DNA of 64,000 nucleotides. Origin: Microbacterium sp. T2.11-28 (GTDB taxonomy: Bacteria; Actinomycetota; Actinomycetes; Actinomycetales; Microbacteriaceae). Below the pieces are notes generated by a model. That model had not been told where the DNA came from. It worked only from the letters and a program-made list of their open reading frames with translations, and ran no database searches. Position numbers and translations under genes: made by a program. Where the stretch lies: positions 124,001-188,000 of the forward strand of contig NZ_CATNHF010000023.1 in assembly GCF_950097975.1 (NCBI RefSeq), written 5' to 3'. Below, piece after piece: positions 61,086 to 64,000 of this stretch (positions are counted from its first letter, which is position 1; each line of letters begins with the position of its first letter).

Positions 61086-61496
61086 ATGACCACGCCTCGC
61101 GGCTTCCGCGATCGCGCGGACGACGGACTCCTCACCCTGCTGGGCGACGTGCCCGAGCTGGTGCGCAACCTCGTCGTCGCCGAGGTCGACTCGGCGAAGA
61201 AGTGGGCCGCCAGCGCGGGCAAGGACGTCGGAATGGGCGGTGTCTGGTTCATCGTCGCCCTGTTCTTCCTGTTCTGGTCGCTGCCGGCGCTGGGCGCCTT
61301 CGCGATCATCGGGCTCTCGTCGTGGATCCCCGCGTGGCTGGCGAGTCTGATCGTGCTGGTGGTCGGACTGCTGGCCGCCGTCGTGTTCGCCCTGCTGGGC
61401 CTGCGGCGCATCCGTCACCTCCGCAGCTCCGAGGGTCCCAAGAAGGCCCTCGCCACCGACACCCGCATCGTGAAGGACGTCTTCGATGAGTTCTGA
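61086..61496 (+). CDS. Holin_X/DUF1469-type membrane protein, second of operon
   Basis: A 136-residue protein with a cytosolic start (LLTLLGDVPELVRNLVVAEVDSAKKWA) and two adjacent membrane helices (about 52-76 and 83-108), the phage-holin-X/YqjE pattern. The C-terminus is charged (TDTRIVKDVFDEF). Despite the family name no phage genes are present; in actinobacteria it is a chromosomal envelope protein of unknown role. Its last eleven bases overlap the next gene. Confidence 0.82.
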   Translation: MTTPRGFRDRADDGLLTLLGDVPELVRNLVVAEVDSAKKWAASAGKDVGMGGVWFIVALFFLFWSLPALGAFAIIGLSSWIPAWLASLIVLVVGLLAAVVFALLGLRRIRHLRSSEGPKKALATDTRIVKDVFDEF

Positions 61497-61803
61497 GACC
61501 TCGCGCCCCCGCACCGCCGTGACCGGAGCCCCCGTGGCAGGGGCGGTCGTTCCCCGCACCGCCGTGCCCCTGGGCATCACCGACCCCGTCGAGAAGGCCC
61601 GTGCCGAGCTCAAGGCCGCCCTGGCGGCCATCGAGGAGAAGGCGAACGTGCCCAAGCGGGTCGCCCGGGCCACCGAACGCGGTGTCGTGGCGGTGCGCAG
61701 GTTCCACCGCGAGAACCCGTCGGCAGCGGTCGCCGCAGCGGTCGGGGTGGCCGCGGCGGCGGGCCTGGCGGTCTGGGGTCTGGTGCGCCTGTACACGCGC
61801 TGA
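61486..61803 (+). CDS. DUF3618-like tail-anchored protein, third of operon
   Basis: A 105-residue protein. It has a Pro/Ala-rich start, a helical middle (EKARAELKAALAAIEEKANVPKRV) and one hydrophobic helix near the C-terminus (about 80-101, AAVAAAVGVAAAAGLAVWGLV). The DPVEKARAEL start and the following helix match the DUF3618 type. It is translated from within the end of the holin-like gene, so coupling is strong. The trio probably acts together at the membrane. Confidence 0.78.
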   Translation: MSSETSRPRTAVTGAPVAGAVVPRTAVPLGITDPVEKARAELKAALAAIEEKANVPKRVARATERGVVAVRRFHRENPSAAVAAAVGVAAAAGLAVWGLVRLYTR

Positions 61804-61862
61804 GTCACGTCGGGCCGGTATCCGCTTCGCGCAGGCCCGGCTTCGCATGCCGCTGCCGGGGG

Positions 61863-62000
61863 TAGTATCCATCTACAGGCAGTGGCAATGAGGCGGATGC
61901 TGCCGGCGATGCACGCCCGAGGCACGCGCTCATCCGCGCGACAGGGCATCGCGTTGTCGGGCGCCCTGTGCGTCCGATCCCTGCACCACGAGAGTCGACG
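61863..62000 (+). promoter_or_regulatory. hemD promoter and structured leader
   Basis: TAGTAT (61863-61868) predicts transcription from about 61875, giving a leader of about 126 bases. Two consecutive hairpins can form: GCGGATG (61893-61899) with CATCCGC (61931-61937), and ACAGGGC (61941-61947) with GCCCTGT (61963-61969). A 38-codon frame (61888-62004) runs through both. This could be a regulatory leader for heme-pathway control. Function is inferred. Confidence 0.45.
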
Positions 62001-62004
62001 ATGA
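61888..62004 (+). CDS. Possible 38-residue leader ORF coupled to hemD
   Basis: ATG 61888 opens a frame ending TGA 62002-62004, overlapping hemD ATG 62001 by four bases (ATGA). The peptide is basic (MRRMLPAMHARGTRSSARQG) and ends with CVRSLHHESRR, containing one Cys and a His pair. Third-position G/C bias is weaker than in real genes here and no strong ribosome site precedes it. The exact ATGA coupling is the main support. Confidence 0.35.
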   Translation: MRRMLPAMHARGTRSSARQGIALSGALCVRSLHHESRR

Positions 62005-62804
62005 ACGCACACAGCACGGCCGCCGCGCCGCACAAGCCCCTCAAGGGCTGGCGTGTGCTCGTTCCGCGCGGCGGGCCCTGGGGAGACTCGGTCGCCGCCA
62101 CCCTGCGCGCCCAGGGTGCGACCCCTGTCATCGCGCCGCTCATAAACTTCGCCCCGTCCACCGATCAGGCGACGCTCGAAGAGGCGCTGGCCGACCTGGC
62201 GGCGGGCGCGTTCGACTGGGTCACCCTCACCAGTGCCACGACGGTCGACGTGCTGTACGCCTACCGCGCCGCGATCCCCGCGACCACGAAGGTCGCCGCG
62301 GTGGGCGAGACGACGGCGGCGGCGCTGACGGCGGTCGGCTACCGGGTCGACCTGGTGCCCGACGACGACAACTCCGCCGCGGGGATGGCCGCCCAGCTCA
62401 TCGCCCTCGAACCCGAGCCGCGCCGCATCCTGACTCTCCGCAGCGAGATCGCCAAGCCCGTGCTCACCCGCGAGCTCAGCGCCGCCGGTCACGACGTGCG
62501 CAGCGTCGTCGCCTACCGGACGGTCGGTGTACCGGTGACCGAGCGCATCGCCGCCGACGTCCGTTCCGGCCGCATCAACGCGATCCTCGTGACGAGCGGC
62601 TCGGTCGCCGAGCAGGTGCACCTCCAGTTCCCCGACATCCCCGCCGAGACGGTGATCGCGGCGATCGGTCCGCGCACGGCGAAGGACGCCAAGCGCGCCG
62701 GCCTCGGCGTCAGCGTCGTCGCACGCGAGCAGACCGTCGACGGCCTCATCGCCGCCGTCTCGGGCTTCCCGCTCCCGCACGCCACGGACGAGTTCGCCGT
62801 CTGA
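62001..62804 (+). CDS. hemD: Uroporphyrinogen-III synthase
   Basis: A 267-residue cytosolic enzyme that closes hydroxymethylbilane to uroporphyrinogen III in heme and siroheme synthesis. GWRVLVPRGGPWGDSVAATLRAQG opens domain 1, FDWVTLTSATTVDVLYAY and VAAVGETTAAALTAVGYRVDLVP cross to domain 2, and ILVTSGSVAEQVHLQF and IAAIGPRTAKDAKRAG are family segments. Sequence conservation is low in this family but these are typical. ATG 62001 is chosen; GTG 61968 is an in-frame alternative. No other intact heme gene is in the window apart from the degenerate HemY homologue. Confidence 0.85.
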   Translation: MNAHSTAAAPHKPLKGWRVLVPRGGPWGDSVAATLRAQGATPVIAPLINFAPSTDQATLEEALADLAAGAFDWVTLTSATTVDVLYAYRAAIPATTKVAAVGETTAAALTAVGYRVDLVPDDDNSAAGMAAQLIALEPEPRRILTLRSEIAKPVLTRELSAAGHDVRSVVAYRTVGVPVTERIAADVRSGRINAILVTSGSVAEQVHLQFPDIPAETVIAAIGPRTAKDAKRAGLGVSVVAREQTVDGLIAAVSGFPLPHATDEFAV

Positions 62805-62893
62805 CAGCGCGCGCGGGCGGCACGGGACGACCCGTGCGGATCGTTGCCGCTCTGTGAGGAAACGCGCAGCGGAAACCGGGCAGACTGGGAGGC

Positions 62894-63370
62894 ATGGTGA
62901 CTCTGCTGCTCGATTCCGCGCAGCTCGAAGTCGTGCTGTCGCCGCTCGAGCGCGCCCTCTCGTTCCGTCGTTCGAGGCTGCGGATCGAGCGCGCCCACAT
63001 CGTCCGCGTGCAGCTGACCGACGACCCGTGGACGTGGCTGCGCGGAGTGCCCAGTCCGGGCACGCAGGTGCGCGGCGTCGTCGCGATGGGCACGTGGAAG
63101 TCGGCCGGCGGCGACGACTTCATCGTCGTCAAGCGCCGCAAGCCCGCCGTCGTCATCGATCTCGACCCCGGCGCCGGGGCGGGAGCGGCGGCGGAGTTCC
63201 AGCGCGTGGTGCTCACCACGCGTCACGGTCTCGCCCTGGTGCAGGCGCTGCGGCTCGAGACCGACGCCGAGGCCGTCGAGGTCACGGAGATCGTGACGGG
63301 CGCGATCCCGGCGCCGGTGGTCAAGCCGCGGCGCGCGCGCACGCCGAAGATCGTCCCCGCCGCGACCTGA
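62894..63370 (+). CDS. 158-residue soluble protein, unknown function
   Basis: A basic cytosolic protein. The N-terminal 100 residues are beta-rich (VTLLLDSAQLEVVLSP; RIERAHIVRVQLTDDPWTWLRG; GDDFIVVKRRKPAVVIDLD), resembling a PH-like or Bacterial-PH barrel. The tail is basic and Pro-rich. CAGACT (62881-62886) lies seven bases before ATG, giving a weak leaderless match. I do not recognise the family. It converges on the ABC permease with 13 bases between stops. Confidence 0.68.
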   Translation: MVTLLLDSAQLEVVLSPLERALSFRRSRLRIERAHIVRVQLTDDPWTWLRGVPSPGTQVRGVVAMGTWKSAGGDDFIVVKRRKPAVVIDLDPGAGAGAAAEFQRVVLTTRHGLALVQALRLETDAEAVEVTEIVTGAIPAPVVKPRRARTPKIVPAAT

Positions 63371-63383
63371 TCGCGGGATCCCG

Positions 63384-64000
63384 TCAGCTCACGTCGCGTC
63401 GCCAGCTGACCAGGTAGCCGACGACGATCAGCACCAGCGCGTACGCCAGCAGCACCAGACCGCCCGCCCACCACTCGAGCGCGTCGGATCCGCCGCCGGG
63501 GACGCTCAGCGTGGAGTAGAAGCTGGCTCCGACGAGCGCGTCGGAGGTGGCGCCGGGGAGGAACTGCGCGGCGCCCGAGACCCCGTCGACGAAGCCCGCC
63601 ACGGTGCGCAGGATCGGCTCCAGGAACTGGGTGAACGCGATCACGCCGACCACGGCGGCAACCTGATTGCGCACGAGCGTCCCCACCCCGATCCCGATCA
63701 GCACCCACAGCACGAAGGCGAGGACGATGCGGCCGAGCATGGCCCAGGTGTCCGCCTCACCGAGCTGCGTGTCGATGCCCATCAGCGCCAGCACCGTCGC
63801 CCCGAGGCCGACGGTCGCCACGAGCGCGACGACGGCGAAGACGAGCCCCATCAGGACGCCCGCGAGCACCTTGCCGGCCAGGGCCACGCCGCGGCGGGGG
63901 GTCGCGAGGAAGGTCGGTGTGAGGGTCTTGTGACGGAACTCGCCGGTGACCAGCAGGGCGCCGATCAGGAGCGGGAAGATGTAGCCCACCGCCGTCGCCA
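63384..64000 (-). CDS. ABC-2 type transporter permease, C-terminal part, cut by right edge
   Basis: The frame enters from the right edge and ends with a stop at 63384, giving about 205 visible codons. Five hydrophobic helices are present. TGEFRHKTLTPTFLATPRRGVALAGKV is the cytoplasmic coupling region typical of ABC-2 permeases of the drug or bacitracin-type exporters (it is split here by position about 20-46 of the visible part). A short-loop C-terminal helix ends WRRDVS. The partner ATPase is expected just beyond the right edge, upstream on this strand. Confidence 0.85.
   Translation of the reverse strand, partial: ATAVGYIFPLLIGALLVTGEFRHKTLTPTFLATPRRGVALAGKVLAGVLMGLVFAVVALVATVGLGATVLALMGIDTQLGEADTWAMLGRIVLAFVLWVLIGIGVGTLVRNQVAAVVGVIAFTQFLEPILRTVAGFVDGVSGAAQFLPGATSDALVGASFYSTLSVPGGGSDALEWWAGGLVLLAYALVLIVVGYLVSWRRDVS

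Noticed and set aside
61086..61496. Prophage remnant suggested by the holin-like gene
   Set aside because: No other phage genes are nearby, and YtxH, holin-X-like and DUF3618 genes occur together as an ordinary chromosomal operon in actinobacteria.

Overview
This is a very GC-rich, densely coded chromosomal window from an actinobacterium. The protein families present point to the Microbacteriaceae, most likely Microbacterium or a close relative: an actinobacterial-style ClpB under a HAIR operator, HdeD-like/lipase and DUF4870 proteins, YtxH/holin/DUF3618 genes, and many leaderless genes with a TANNNT box 6-7 bases before the start codon. I see no rRNA or tRNA genes, prophage, transposase, integrase or CRISPR array. 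Both ends cut through genes: an unknown minus-strand gene on the left and an ABC-2 permease on the right.

Layout. 0-5 kb: a secreted FnIII-EEP nuclease-like protein, two tandem family-4 glycosyltransferases, a 38-residue membrane peptide divergent from a GlxA-type AraC regulator. 5-9 kb: HspR-type (HAIR) controlled clpB lacking the N-domain, a small membrane protein, a UbiA prenyltransferase. 9-15 kb: a phenolic-lipid-like type III PKS operon (PKS, methyltransferase, FAD monooxygenase, followed by a broken FAD oxidoreductase), then an MFS exporter divergent from its probable ArsR-type repressor. 15-24 kb: nitroreductase, RraA, VOC protein, a NatAB-like ABC exporter beside a LuxR-type two-component system, FMN reductase, RibD-type reductase and exonuclease III. 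24-33 kb: pntAB, pyrE, ROK kinase, HAD phosphatase with a coupled 37-residue peptide, an SDR, and an mntH-mntR manganese module with paired operators. 33-46 kb: TrmH methyltransferase, MATE exporter, an HdeD-like/lipase fusion, M13 peptidase, a beta-lactamase-fold protein without the catalytic Ser/Lys, purU, a paralogue of the first nuclease-like gene, and POT and DHA2 transporters. 46-58 kb: GNAT, small proteins, a secreted phosphoesterase, isochorismatase, an NSAR/MenC-like enolase-superfamily enzyme, lipoprotein, methyltransferase, glyS and a secreted subtilase. 58-64 kb: HhH-GPD protein, a degenerate HemY-like protein, YtxH/holin/DUF3618 operon, hemD, a hypothetical protein and the cut permease.

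The most unusual signal is between the genes. About fourteen short intergenic modules share one plan (one or more copies of a 10-16 bp motif, a loop, then the inverted copies) but use six or seven unrelated motif sequences. Most lie just after stop codons, often between convergent genes, so a terminator or mRNA 3'-end role is plausible; two lie at or in 5' ends. They look like several co-resident families of miniature palindromic repeats. A second theme is regulatory: mirrored or paired operators can be read directly at 4181-4257, 5366-5386, 14291-14339, 18864-18935/20911-20954 and 32908-32953. Product names were assigned by reading motifs and remembered family resemblance, not by database search.
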